DNA of 64,000 nucleotides from Lumbricus rubellus. Lineage: Eukaryota > Annelida > Clitellata > Crassiclitellata > Lumbricidae. This document shows, piece after piece, positions 45,901 to 58,200 of this stretch (the stretch's first letter is position 1; each line of letters starts with the position of its first letter). Position numbers and translations under genes: made by a program. The stretch lies in contig OX243825.1 in NCBI GenBank assembly GCA_945859605.1, positions 17,731,048 through 17,795,047 of the forward strand, in the 5' to 3' direction. The notes beneath the pieces are model-generated. The model saw only the letters and a program-made list of their open reading frames with translations, had not been told where the DNA came from and searched no databases.

Positions 45901-48900
45901 CAACAGAGGCAGAAAATAACAAGTGCAGTGCAGAAAACCACCTAGACACTTGGTTTGAATTTCAACACGAAAACCGTGTAAATCATGGAAAATAATGGAC
46001 CGAGAAGATTTGATTATTGATGAATGAATACCTTATGCCTTATGATAACGGCTGCACTTGTCATTATATTGAGATTAGACAAGTAGACATGTTTAGATTA
46101 GACATCAAAACTCCAGTCAGATGCAATGTAACTGACCTTATGGAACTTTTCAGATGTTTAGACAGCTCTTGGCTAACTGGACTGATAAAGGGAAGCAAAG
46201 AAAAAATTTCATATGGTTACGACTTCCAATTTTACTAAACTTTGAAGGTAGCATTTTCCCAAGCCATGAAAAGGGAGAAATGTTAGAAAATTAAAGTGAT
46301 TTTAAAGATGTAATTTCCTTAAGCAGCAATTACTGATTATATCAACTCCAAACAGCTCCAGGGGTTAAGCCACGGGTCAGAACTCATGCCTCAGGTTTTT
46401 CCATGCAGTTAAATCAGATAAACAAAATCAGATAAACAATTTAAGAAATTAATGCGGTTTTAACACGAGCAGAAGAGATGCTAACTTATGCTACAATCAC
46501 TCATGTGAAGATCAATTCTACCAACAACATGTCTATGAACCTACTACAAGACAGGCTAGCAAGACAGAAAGCAAGGCAACTGAAAAGGTTGATTCAGTAA
46601 AAAAATAACAGTTTATTAACGATCAAAAGAAACACAAAGAGCACTCAGAAATGTTGGTTAAGTGCTGGTACAAACCTCCACATTTGTACACATGCACACA
46701 AGTGGGTCTCTACACAAATTAATTAATCCAATCACCCCTCCAAATATACTTGTGACAATACAAAATTCCAAAATGCCTAAATATACCGAAATTTACAAAT
46801 CCTGCACGATATATCTAGTGACACAACCAAAAAACGGTTAGAAATATATTTGCACAACACCCTCCAAATATACTTGTGACATTACGAAGGTCCAAAATGC
46901 CTCAATAAAAACAGAAATTTACAAATCCTGCACGGTAGATTTAGTGACACAACCAAATACGGTCAAAAAATTTGCACATCAAACATTAGATTAGCACAGA
47001 CGACAACAAGGACACTCACCTGGCTCTCTTTTCCTTGAAGTCGTAAATCTGGACTGCCGCATTGTGAGGAACCCTGAACGCAATCACCTTCGTCCTATCT
47101 CTCACTTTCGTCGGCTCCTCCTTCTGCCGCTGGTGACCTCGGTCTGCAAGGGGGTCGCGTTCACCAGCAAGAAGAAGCTCCACCGGAACCGGAATATCCT
47201 TCTCCCACATCTCCTCGTCCTGGTTCAACATGAACGTCTCACCGATGACCGCTCGAACCTTTCCCGTCTTCGTGTTACGCACGTAGATTCCCTCGTTTTC
47301 GTCGAGAGGAATGGCTGTCCTCTTCGCAACGACCTCAACTTCAACGGGTGGAACGTACTCCCCTGGACCTCGGATCATCCACTTGTCACCGGGACTGCGG
47401 GCTCCATCCTAAACATCGTAAGTAAGTCTAAACTAAGCAACTTCTCTATTACTCCACTTGCGAATGCACAATGGGACATAAAACATCATTGTAATACATC
47501 AAAATAATAATTATGTACAAATTAAATTACAAGTTGAATAAAATTACTAAAATATCAGCATCAAACAAGTCATCTATACAGCATTCTGATGACAAATCCC
47601 TTTCCACTCAAAGAATCACAGCGTGGCATCTCTAGATTAAGTGAGTGAAGCCTAAAGAGTATCCAGTAACTCGCTCTGGCGAAAGAAGGTCATGCCCGGG
47701 GTCATGGAGAATCATAGCACCATTTTAACAGTCATCAGTGATGAGGACCACAGCATACAATAGAATCTTGCTTGAACCCCACAACTTAACAAAATAAAAC
47801 TTAAACAGCACAAGATATTTAGCATTAATTATGTTTTATGCTGAATTCACAACACTGACCAGAAAATCTGCACAAAGTAAAACACTGCAGTAATAAAATT
47901 AAAAGCAAATTATTCTGCCTATTAGAGTCTGAGAGTCTGTCAGACTCTTGGACCCACATCAAATAGTCCTGAATTATAATTATTTTTACAATCATTTTCA
48001 ATGTGTGCAAGTTCACTAAGAAATGTGAATTGGAGGTGTGGTTAGTCATCTGCCATGTGAAGAGTCGTCAGATATCCAAATTATTGAAAGCCAAGGAGAA
48101 ATACAATGTAGTGACTCATGAGGCATTTATCAAGCAGGCTATTTGTTTTTACAATCACAATTGCTACCGGTTGATCTTTTGAACAAAGCTAATGAATATA
48201 GTAGCATTTGCAGTTTAACGACACTGTGTGGTAACAAAGACCATCAGTGCTGCCCTCCTCCTTTACCCATGCTTTGGACTGGCACTGGCAGAGTGCAAAG
48301 AGTGGCAGAGTTGCTGATCAATGGATATCAATGGATATTGTTGGGCGCGGTGGTGTAGTGGTGGCATCGTTGCCTTGGAGCCGGAAGGTTCGAGGTTCGA
48401 ATCCAATTCGCTGCGTAAGGACCGTGGGCAAGTCCTTCACTCACAATTGCTCAGCGCTTCGGCGTGAAACTCCGATGCAGTGTCCCGCTCTGCATTCGGG
48501 AGCGCCTCTGAGTAGAGAGAGCTTGAAAGGGCGCTAAAAGAAGTGCACATACAAACAAACAAACAAATAAAATAAGGCAAGTACCTTATCCGTGAATCCT
48601 TCGCTGGCTCTCAGAATCAGACCTTCATCTTCGCCAAGGACGTAGATGTTCTGAATGCCCTTCTCCAGCCGCTCTCCAGGCAGAAGGAAGAAAGACTTCT
48701 CGCCCTTGATCAGCTTCCTGCGGCCAAGCTGTGGATTGCCCTTGTCATCGCAGGGGTCCAAAATCACGCAGTACTGTCGGTTACTCAGGGTCGTTATGTT
48801 GACCACACCAATCACCTATGAAAAGAGAATTCAGAAACAAAAGCATGTTACAATAGCATTCAGAAACAAAAGCATGTTACAATAGCATTCAGAAACAAAA

Positions 48901-51900
48901 GCATGTTACAATAGCATTCAGAAACAAAAGCATGCTACAATAGCAATCATTAAAAACAAAAGCATGTTACTTAGACGTGACATTGTCTAACGTGTTGGAT
49001 TCCAGCATTCATAGACACCATGAAGCTAGAATTCTATGGGGGGGAGGGAAAGGGGGTTAAACTTGCAGCATCCTTTCTTATTTTTCTTACTGGTGCACAA
49101 CTACTCTTGCACATTTGCAGTTCTGTTGCATTGCAGCCCCGTTTCTATGTGACCATATACTCCAGTACATCAGAACTCACCTTACATCTATGCTAACTCA
49201 GACAAGAAATTTAAACATAGAAAAAGATGAGACTCCAACAGCGGACTTCATGATTTTCTGCTGAAGTTTATCACACCAAACTGATCCCATACGGCAACTT
49301 AACTAAATTTGCACTTAGTTCCAATGATTGGCACTAGGTATTTAATGCAGACCCACTAGAGAAATGAAGATTTAAGCCTGTGTCGTTAGTGTCATCATTC
49401 ACGCATGGATGACCAAACAAGCGTTACCTCTTCGTAGACGTTCGGTATGTGCGTTTAACAAGCATTACCTCTTCATAGACATTCGGTATGTGCGTTTAAC
49501 AAGCATTACCTCTTCATAGATGTTCGGTATGTGCGTTTAACAAGCGTTACCTCTTAATAGACGTTCGGTATGTGCGTTTAACAAGCATTACCTCTTCATA
49601 GATGTTCGGTATGTGCGTTTAACAAGCGTTACCTCTTAATAGACGTTCGGTATGTGCGTTTAACAAGCATTACCTCTTCGTAGACATTTGGTATGTGCGT
49701 TTAACAAGCATTACCTCTTCGTAAACGTTTGGTATGTGTGTTTAACAAGCATTACCTCTTCGTAAACGTTCGGTATGTGCGTTTAACAAGCATTACCTCT
49801 TCGTAAACGTTTGGTATGTGCGTTTAACAAGCATTACCTCTTCGTAGACGTTCGGTATGTGCGTTTCTGTCATCGAGAACTTTATCAGCCATTCTTCTCC
49901 GTTTTTGCGAGTCACACCAAAGTCATCTTTGAATGTTCTTATGGATCTCATGTGCAAAGCTTTCTGAAAACAAAAGAGCATAAACAAACAGATACTGCGC
50001 TTGCTTAAAACAACAAAGCCACATCTTCGCAAGAGGGTTATATTTACAGATTCCTGGTTCAGATTTCTATAAATTTGAAACAAATCCTAATTTCATGCAT
50101 TGGCTTTATTTGAATGTCGAAAGTAGCACGAAAACCACAAAAGAACAGGTACCTAATTTGACAAGTGTTCCCTTCTTTCTCGAGTCAAATGACACCAGTG
50201 TCACATGCTATTCTGCCGCTAATATTTATTGAGCAACTTACCGAACTCTCGTCCCTCAATAGGTGAGGGTTTTTACAATGAAACTGGTCTGTGAGTTGTC
50301 TTCCCTAAACAAAATGCTCTTAGAAAACATTCCAATAAACCATATGGATCAATTACACAAATCCCTTTAAAAAATGCTTTAAAAAACATTCCAACAAACA
50401 TTTAGATAGATTCTGCAAACATTAGTTGTGAACACCAGCTCATAAGTGGAACAAAACAGTTCCTAAGCTTTCCTAAAAACACTGCCATATAGCAAAAACA
50501 AAATTTAACAATGCACCAATTACTATTATATTTAAGGAAGATGTATTCCCACTAAATGAATGCCCGTTCCACTTGAACACATTAAATTGCAATAGACCAC
50601 ACGACTGACACATCTGCAGCTGAAGCAAGATTTTTTAAACAAGGTATAACTCACAAGTCATCAGAAGATTACCCCTTTACCGACCAAAGTGGAGTAAATG
50701 ATATGCTTAATCCTATACCCTTGGACGGTAAAGGGTTATAAAGTAAATACAAACTTGCTAAAAGCATTAAACACATATAACTACAATTAAAATCCATTCA
50801 GAGGTCGTTACCTTTTCCGTTAAGACATAGGCATTGACAACATCAACCACTTCCTCGTACGCTCCTGGCAGGTAAGCTCCCGTCTTCTTGACGAGCCATT
50901 CCTCTCCAGTCACTCGCTGATGTCCTTCTCGGTCAATGCATTCCTTGCGAGCACGCAGTTTTATTGCTTGGTTCGGCTTGATGACTGTCGCCTGTATCAT
51001 TTCTTCCACTACAACTTCCTTTCGTGGAATGTACGTGCCTGAAAATAAATGAGGACAATGTTTTCAGTAAATCGCGACAGTTTGAGAACGAATTTCTCAC
51101 AATGAAGCTTTGTTTGTATGTGCACTTGTTATAGCGCCCCTTCAAGCTCTCTCTTCTCAGAGGCGCTCCCGAATGCAGAGCGGACACTGCATCGGAGTTT
51201 CACGCCGAAGCGCTGAGCAATTGTGAGTGAAGGACTTGCCCAAGGTCCTTACGCGGCGAGGTGGATTCGAAACTCGAACCTTCCGGCTCCAAGGCAACGA
51301 CGCCACCACTACGCCGAGTATGCAAAGAATGCATAATTTGTCAACACATCAGCTGAACAAAAGGAATTTGCTAAATCACTGCAGTGATTATGAAAAGATA
51401 TGAAAGGATGTTTCCTCTACTTAATCAAGCTTCATATTTACCACCATCCATGAAGATAATTTACAACTTTTCAATTAAATAAAATTTAAGTGACAGTACT
51501 AAAATTCACTACAGAAACTCATAAATCGGATCACCTCAAGAGCTACTTTACAAAAGAACATGTTGCAAGTTCATATGCTACCCTTAAATAAATTTCTGGA
51601 TTCGCCTACTTGACCACAATCATGACAACAGAAGTGATCTTATAAGGGCATCATCGCAAGTCTAAATTGTGTTCAAATAGGTAGCCTGGCAAAAGTCAAT
51701 TTTTTCAGATCATCGAACACATATCTGCAAGCACTCCAATTCCAAACCATCCTAAAGAAGAACTAAACCCGACACATTCTTTTTTCAATCAGGCGTAAAA
51801 AAAATTGTTGTGTTTCCGGTAACGCGACCGACCCATTTTTAGGGCCGCGACCCAAATATTTTTGTAAAAAAAGTTTATTAAAAAAAATATTTTTGAGAAA

Positions 51901-53147
51901 AAAATTTTTTTTCTTCAAAAAAAAATTTAATTTTTTTCACTTTTTTTTAAACATTTGTATTGACACAACATAAGAGACGTCAACAAAATGAAATTAATAG
52001 GACTGTTTCTAGAGCAGTTTTAGGTGCAGACAGTCGGGAAATAGGCAGTTTATACTTGCTTAGAACACGTACTTTGTTTCAGCGTGCAAAAAAGACTAGT
52101 GGGGTATACTTTTTCGGATAGTCACTGCATAAAAATATTTTACAAAATAAAAATATTTTCCGACCTACCTACCCAATTTTCTTTAGCTCTGTTACCGGAA
52201 ACACAACATATTTTTTTTTTGGCCTCACATATCTTCACTAATTGAGGTCTAAATCTTTATATTACGGCAAAAAGCCATAAAATTCAATTTATCCAAAAGA
52301 AAGCAATAACAAGTACCTGGTCCTTCGAACAGCCATTCATCGCCTGCCGTTCTCTTCTCTAAATCTTCCGTCTCAATGTCAAGAACGGCTTTCAGACGAA
52401 GCGCAGTGTTAGCCACGACCACCTTCAGTGGTGTGAGCGGCTGCTTAAGGGCTTCACCCGGCCAAAGAGGGAACGGCTCCTGAGCAAGACGAATATCCTG
52501 GTCGGCATGGCTCAGTTTAGCCTGGCCACTTTTGTCAAGGACAATATCATTGTCCTTATCTCGGATAACAGGATTCTCGATGATGCAGTAATGCCTGGGT
52601 GGCACCGTTATCATACGCTCTGGACCAAGGACAACGCTGTGTACAAAAACAATAGCTTCATCTTCTCTTTTCACAAAACACAAAAGATAAACTGTTGTGA
52701 TAATTATCACAAGACAAAAATTGCTTTTATATTTTTCCATAATCAGACACGTCAATATAAAAACACCAATTTTTTTAGATTTCTCAATTACATAATGTAT
52801 AATAAATTATTTACAAGCACTATTTATACATCATTCCTGGTATTCCATTATAAAAGGAAATGATTAATCACATGTAATAGTGGCACAGTGATTGATATTA
52901 TTTCCATTTCATTTGTTCCTGGAAACAGAGAAGAAACTTTGTCTCAGCTGAAATTGCTTGTAACTAAAGAAACTTTGGAATGGTTCCACCAACTTTAGAA
53001 TGGCACTGCTTACCGTTCATTGTCTTGACGAATGTACGTCTTTGGCCCGATTTCCAGTCTCGTAACGTTGGTGTTCTGATCCAACACGTGGACATAGTAG
53101 TAAGGTGGAATACGAAACAACGATTCAGGAGCGCCTCGTTTTTCCAT
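39988..53147 (-). CDS. MVP: Major vault protein (MVP), complete, twelve coding exons
   Basis: Structural protein of the vault ribonucleoprotein shell. Exons: 53147-53014, 52636-52317, 51038-50812, 49963-49838, 48815-48585, 47408-47020, 44230-44033, 43381-43237, 42714-42503, 41639-41396, 40973-40785 and 40128-39988. The sum is 2556 nt, 851 aa, all phases consistent. The N-terminal half holds the repeated vault domains ([107 protein letters not shown] [20 protein letters not shown]). Then come the shoulder ([35 protein letters not shown]) and the long charged cap helix ([40 protein letters not shown]). It ends [16 protein letters not shown] plus a short tail; human MVP (893 aa) has a longer C-terminus. 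An acceptor 2 nt before the ATG shows a 5' UTR intron. Intron 11 has a GC donor. Confidence 0.97.
40325..40390 (-). pseudogene. Decayed duplicate of the last MVP exon start
   Basis: On the minus strand CATGCAGGTGAAAATGGC... TACAGGCATTGTGCATGAAG resembles the true exon at 40128 (TTGCAGGTGAGAATGCTGCA, GGCATTGGGCATGAAGTC). It keeps an AG acceptor and reads [13 protein letters not shown] against [12 protein letters not shown]. The reading frame soon runs into unrelated sequence. In MVP intron 11. Confidence 0.65.
40541..40759 (+). mobile_element. tRNA-headed SINE, full length
   Basis: GTGGTGGTGAAGTGGTGGCG head, GAGGTTCGAACCCACC box B, full body and a CATACAAACAA end. It lies about 25 bp past the GC donor of the MVP exon ending at 40785. 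Antisense to MVP. Confidence 0.85.
41733..41985. mobile_element. Non-autonomous hAT element E, 253 bp
   Basis: Inverted ends CATAGGCGTACG and CGTACGCCTATG. 8-bp target copies TGTATGGT (41725-41732) and TGTACGGT (41986-41993), one mismatch. Internal repeats of GTCGTCCGCGACT and TTTGCCCGAAAAA. MVP intron 9. The terminal CATAGGCG is shared with the element at 32355. Confidence 0.85.
42015..42063 (+). mobile_element. LINE tail remnant
   Basis: GAGAGGCGCTATATAAAATG then (AATAC)-like end, same tail type as at 30895-31010. It directly follows hAT element E. Confidence 0.5.
42373..42447. mobile_element. Palindromic micro-MITE, piggyBac-like
   Basis: TTAA-(A)CCCTTTACTGAC ... AGTCGGTAAAGGG-TTAA, with ATCCTATACCCT in the right half. 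MVP intron 9, just downstream of the exon ending at 42503. Confidence 0.65.
43733..43800 (-). mobile_element. LINE 3' tail fragment
   Basis: The reverse complement of the tail at 30940-31010: (GTATT)n, CATTTATAAAGCGCCTCTAC and CGTTCAGAGGCGCTCCC. MVP intron 7. Confidence 0.65.
46733..46978. repeat. Tandem duplication of about 123 bp
   Basis: Two adjacent copies (46733-46856 and 46858-46978) share CCTCCAAATATACTTGTGAC, ATTTACAAATCCTGCACG and TTAGTGACACAACCAAA. MVP intron 6, close to the donor at 47019. Confidence 0.8.
48342..48570 (+). mobile_element. tRNA-headed SINE, full length, beside an MVP splice donor
   Basis: GGGCGCGGTGGTGTAGTGGT head, GGTTCGAATCC box B, full body and a (CAAA)n end. 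The tail stops about 14 bp short of the donor of the MVP exon ending at 48585. Antisense to MVP. Confidence 0.85.
48829..48975. repeat. 29-bp tandem repeat
   Basis: Four to five copies of ATTCAGAAACAAAAGCATGT plus TACAATAGC, starting 13 bp upstream of the acceptor of the MVP exon at 48815 (intron side). Confidence 0.85.
49419..49837. repeat. 41-bp minisatellite copying the 3' end of an MVP exon plus its splice donor
   Basis: Ten intronic copies with a 41-bp period. On the gene strand each contains ACGCACATACCGAACGTCTA, then CGAAGAG|GTAATG, that is, the last codons of the exon at 49963-49838 followed by its own donor. The exon end is in effect the eleventh unit. Copies differ at a few sites (CGTA/TGTA, CGTTCGG/CATTTGG). 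Confidence 0.92.
50668..50739. mobile_element. Palindromic micro-MITE, piggyBac-like, diverged TTAA
   Basis: TTACCCCTTTACCGACCAAA ... TTGGACGGTAAAGGGTTAT. Same plan and core (ATCCTATACCC) as the other copies. MVP intron 3. Confidence 0.6.
51110..51316 (-). mobile_element. tRNA-headed SINE
   Basis: Reverse copy from TTTGTTTGTATGTGCACTTG to the tRNA head (GGATTCGAAACTCGAACC, then GCCACCACTACGCCG). Box B is disrupted by a small duplication. MVP intron 2, same strand as the gene. Confidence 0.8.
51791..52225. mobile_element. MITE copy 2 (TIR with TTGTTGTGTTTCCGGTAAC)
   Basis: 435 bp. Ends and core match the copy at 8188-8628 almost base for base (TAGGACTGTTTCTA, GGTGCAGACAGTCGGG, TTCGGATAGTCACTGCATAA). 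The poly-A/T stretches differ most. MVP intron 2. Confidence 0.75.
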
Positions 53148-54983
53148 GGCTAACACAGAAAGTTAACAACAGATACAGACATGTATTACATTCACAAGTT
53201 TAAACAAAAGTCAAATTATAAACAAACTTTAAATGTATGCAAAGGCAAGAGGCAATATACATTACATATTTACACATAAATATAAACACATTTAAAATAT
53301 GCACACAAATAAATGCAAATCATTTGCCATTCTACTATCATGATACGTATGCGGCCCCAATAAGTGGGACTGTGGTTCCCTTAGACTGGGTCCTCCTGTT
53401 GTATTCCTATGTTGTTGTTTACTGTCTAATTGTCATAAGCCTGACTGGGAACAATAAAATAAATTAAACTGAATTGAATATATATAATTGCATGCAGGCC
53501 AAGACAAGCCAACTTAATAATAAAAGATGGTATGCAAGAATGCACTTGGACATTTGAATACTTATGCAGCATTGTTATGACAGTTTGTGGCAAGCTTTCA
53601 ACAATTTTTAGCTTCCTGTATATCAAGCCCAGATGAGTCATAGAAAACATGATGAAATTCACAAGAACATTCTTTAGAATAGTGTCACAACTATTTGAGC
53701 CTATGCCAATCAAATGAACAGACTGAACAAGAAGTGCATAAAGAAACAGTATTTTAAATACAGGTAGAAATATTAGCCAGAGGGTTACAACGCTCAGAGT
53801 TCATATTAGAATGCATATGTAGTCTAAGAATGACTAACAAACACCTTGCCAATTAGACCAGCACAACACAAACACACACACTTCTACACACACATCCACA
53901 CCTACACACACACACACCTAAACCCAGTGGTGGTGCTACCATAGGTCACGGCAGGTCATTTGACATACTGCCTACTCTACTCTCTACCTGCCAACAATTT
54001 TATGGAAATCTGAATACCTTTTTAAAGTTTAATTTCTTTGACCTCATGAATAACTAACATGACCCAGACGTCTGCTGAAGCTGTATAGCTGGCACTGTCT
54101 ACACCCGAGGTCCTAACCTGTAGCTAAACGTCCTACACACTCACACACACCGGATTTAGACATGGTGAGGCCTAAATCTATATAAAGCTTGGAGACCCTC
54201 ATCAAAAAATTTCACCAGCTGATCTAAAAGTACTTGAAGGTCCACATAATGCCTTTTAATTACTAAATTAATCAATAAAAAATACAGTAAAGTGAAAAAT
54301 TCAAATTATTCTCAAACGAATGCAATTAATGTGTATATATTTATCACATGTATTATAAAAATCACATGAATTTTTCAGCACTACTTCAAACTTTGTAGTT
54401 ATGATTTACAAACAGTAATGCATGGATGATCACAAGTTATTACAAAAGTCAAATTTTTAACTGTATATGGCAGCCATGCAAGGCGCCCATCATGTCCAAT
54501 TACTCATTTCATCATTGCCATCCAGCGCATAATAGGCTGAATGACCTTTTGGTTGGTATTGGGAACTGCTTCCTACTTGATGTTCTGCACTTCATGCCAG
54601 TCAAATTACCATTACTCTATGGATCCCCGATATTATAGATTCTAATATGTGGTATACCATGGAAACTACGTAAATTTTTAAGGTAGCTTTAGCATTCGTT
54701 ATTATATATTTAAAATGTTTGAGGTTCCTGCAGGCTGGGAGGCCATAAGCCAAAGCTGTTTAGCCCAAAGATAAATCTGTCATCATAAAAAGAAAATGTA
54801 GACATGCTCTCAATGTCAAGTACTGACTTTAGATACCATTAAACAACAAAGTTTTATACATGTAAAAAATAATTTATTGAACATTCCTTGTTCATGAAGT
54901 ACTGTTCATGAAACAGTAATTAATTCTTTAACCTTTCTTAACTATATCTACCACCAAAGTACCAATTAAATGACCGAGCAGAT
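53148..54983. other. MVP upstream region or 5' UTR intron, no gene seen
   Basis: The acceptor directly before the MVP ATG means a non-coding first exon lies somewhere upstream. I cannot place it. The stretch is AT-rich with CA-rich simple sequence at 53865-53925. Confidence 0.5.
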
Positions 54984-55236
54984 CAGGGCTGTACTGGTAA
55001 ATTTTGAGGTGAGAACACGCTGACCGGGAGAAAAACCGACTTTTGGGCCCGAAATTTCTGACGACCTTTTTTAGTCATTCGCTCAGAATTTCCTCCAAAA
55101 TACACCTAACTAACCGTGTGTACCCTGGTTTACCTGCGTATACCCTGGATTTCGGGAGGTGAGTATACAATGCCATTTTTTTCCCCGGAAACTAATATAC
55201 GCTGTATACCTGCGTATACCCTTGATTACAGCCCTG
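54984..55236. mobile_element. Non-autonomous hAT element F, 253 bp
   Basis: Inverted ends CAGGGCTGTA and TACAGCCCTG. 8-bp target copies GAGCAGAT (54976-54983) and AAGCAGAT (55237-55244), one mismatch. It contains GCGTATACCCT repeats and GACGACCTTTTTTAGTC, similar to a motif in element E. Confidence 0.8.
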
Positions 55237-58200
55237 AAGCAGATTATTTTAATACCCTAATGATGATAAAATAAAATTTAATTGAAAGACTCGATGCTCA
55301 ATTAAAATATGTCATGTATTAAAGACAAGTACTACACAAAAAACAAGGATTTTGAGAGCAAAATCAAGCTCTGTTTCGTTTCTTGATGAAAGTCCTTTTC
55401 ACATTCAGGAAGCTGCAGAAAGCGTGCATGATATGCATTTATGTCTCAAAGAAGCCACATGCCTCTATACCACCTATACAACTTGTAAATGACCCTATTA
55501 ACGGGACTCTTTAGAAAGGACTTGCTTGAACGAGCACGAATAGAAAGCTACCAGTACCTAAGAAAGCTACACTGTACTACAAGTCAAGACTGCAAAAGGC
55601 TACTTAGATCTATACAGCGAATCCATCGTAGATTCGGCCAAGCTATTTACAAATGCTTTGAACAGAGTACTTGGAAGAGCTCATAATTTCATTAGATCTG
55701 AAAGGAAGTGTTGGGAACTTTCCTTAACACGTTGACCGCCTACACGCCATGTTAAATGACTGGATTTGGTACGAGATAACAGTTACTCGTACTGGGCGGG
55801 CAATGTGCTAAGCATCTGATTCTGAGCAATCAGCAAAATGTAACTGCTTGTTTTCAATGCAGTCATTCCACATTTCAAACAACATGGTCCTTTCCATGAA
55901 GTCTGACACTCATCAAAGCCTTTTTATTCACTATTATCAGCCAACTTAGTAAAGAATGGCATATGTTTGTTTGAAAACTTGATGACTGTGCATAACTGAT
56001 ATGACTGTGCACTTGTAATGTTCAGCTTGTCTTTATCAAGCATTTATCTACCAGACAAATAAGATAAATTATAAAGTAAAAGAATTTTTCACCGGGAAAG
56101 TTATCTGGTCCGACATTAAATTAATACTGGGCCCTGTAAGATATATGCAGACGCATGGTTTTCCCCGTGAAGTCACTTAAGAAAGTACGCAGGTAATTCA
56201 CTTCCCTCAACCGTAGGGCGTTTCCGACGAATTTCTTCATGTATGTTTTTTCACCAAAAGTCACTTCTACTATGTTTGCTGTCCTTTCTGTGTTACGAGC
56301 TCGTTTATTTTTGCGATACCTCGATCTTTTATTACCTGTACTAGTTTTTTAAGGAAACGTAATAATAGAGCTATCCTGAACAAGAAAAGGTAGCAAGCAA
56401 ATTAGCAAATTAGCCGGGAAAAACATGTTTTACTCGAACATTGCGATATGTCAGTGTCTGTCAGGTATTTTAGGTGCAAATTTCTTCGTCTCTGCTTACC
56501 TGGATAGCAGTGAGTTTGTGCTGAAATGCGAAGAAAACTTGGATAAAATGGCACAGAATTCACGAATCAATGGCCTCTCCGTCCTTAGCAACTCGAGCAC
56601 TGTCAGCGATTACCAACGTAGCACACTTATAGCCGCTCGCTGTGATTGGTCATCAATTACCCAACCAAAGATCTATTTTTAGCGCTTGTGCAACCGCGTT
56701 GTGCAACAGCGTCTAGTAAAGAAATAGAGCGCCTTGGGTCTTATTTAGCGCATTAATACTTCCGTTTTGTCTGTATTTCGTTAACAAAACGCGCTTTCAT
56801 TTCTAATCCCTGAAAACGTGTTCGCTTGTAGTTATTGTTACTTGTTAGTCAATGTGCAGTTCAGTATAGTCCATTAGCATTAGGCCAACTTCTGTGCAAG
56901 GCTCAGGATTTAACCTGGGACAAATATTAGTCCCAGATATTAGTCCCAGATTTAAACAACGTAGGTTAGTCGTTCCACAACCGTGATTGGGTTATTTTCC
57001 AGACATCTGTATTTTGATTAGCGTGGCCTTAAATGGTTACTTAGAGACGTGGTACCTAGTAGAGGGTGCAGTGACGGATCTTACTTTTTTAAGCAATTAG
57101 GCCTACCGCAAGAAGTTGAGAGGAGGTGGAGGGGAAGGGAGGGGGAGGTGGGACGGGAGGAGGTAGAGGGGCGCAATCTTTTACAGCAAAAGGCAGGAGG
57201 GTAGAGTGGAGGGGAGGTGGAACGGGAGGAGGTAGAGGGGAGGAGAGGGAGTAGGGGTTGGGGAGGGGGAAGAGATGGGAAGGGGAGGAGTGGGAAGAAT
57301 GTGGAGGGGGATGCGGGACGGGAGGAGGTAGAGCAGGCGAGGGAGTAGGGGTGGGGGAAGAGATGGGAAGGGATGTGGGGGAGAAGGGAGGGGAATGGAA
57401 GAGGGGGAGGGAGAGTGAGTGGGGGAGAGAGGTGGGGTATGGCAGGGGATGGAGGGGAAGAGGAAAGGGATGGGAAAGAGGGGAGAGGGAATGGAGGGAT
57501 GGTTGGATGCTCTTTTCAGCCACCGCAACGCATGGCCGGGTACGCTAGTTGCTAATAAATAAACAGTTGTTTCTCATTGGAACTCTTGGGTTCATGCCAT
57601 ATGGTGAAGATTGACACCTAGTTTTTAACTACTTATTTGGTGTTTCACACGTTAGGCACTGTCGCCCACAGAACTATACCATATTATGAATGACTATGAA
57701 TTTGATTGCAGAAACACATAAAACAAAGCAGTGCTAGTCTACAGTCTACACCCATTTTCTGCCCATTATAAATCATAGCCTTAGCTCTCAATAAACGCTC
57801 AAGCAGAGGTTATATATCCATTTATTGAGCTGTATTGCAGTATCCTGCTTACTTAGCATGAAACTGCTCACAACTTGTTAACAACTAATTATTTATTTAC
57901 TAGCGATCAGAGCACCGGCATTTTAGCCAATTTATGTCACTGAAGTTAAAATTCTTCAAACAAAAACTTGACGAAATTCCGAGTCCTATGCAACGCAAAA
58001 TTACATTTCCAAAACAATCTGCAAGCAAAACTTGATTGGTCCAGTCAATTTATTATTATTTCCTACATGCAAACAACAAAAATTTCCTATGGAATCAGTT
58101 CATCACATTAATTTTGTCTATCCTATCAGCCAGCTGGAAACTTGCTCAGATTTAAGAAAATCACAACTAAAACAAGAAGCTGACAAGTCAAGAGTTTAGT

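Noticed and set aside
49419..49837. CRISPR array (41-bp regular repeat)
   Set aside because: Units are contiguous with no unique spacers, the genome is eukaryotic, and the unit copies an exon end with its splice donor.
57089..57555. Pro/Leu- and Gly-rich ORFs up to 144 codons
   Set aside because: Produced by a purine-only tract with no stop codons by composition.
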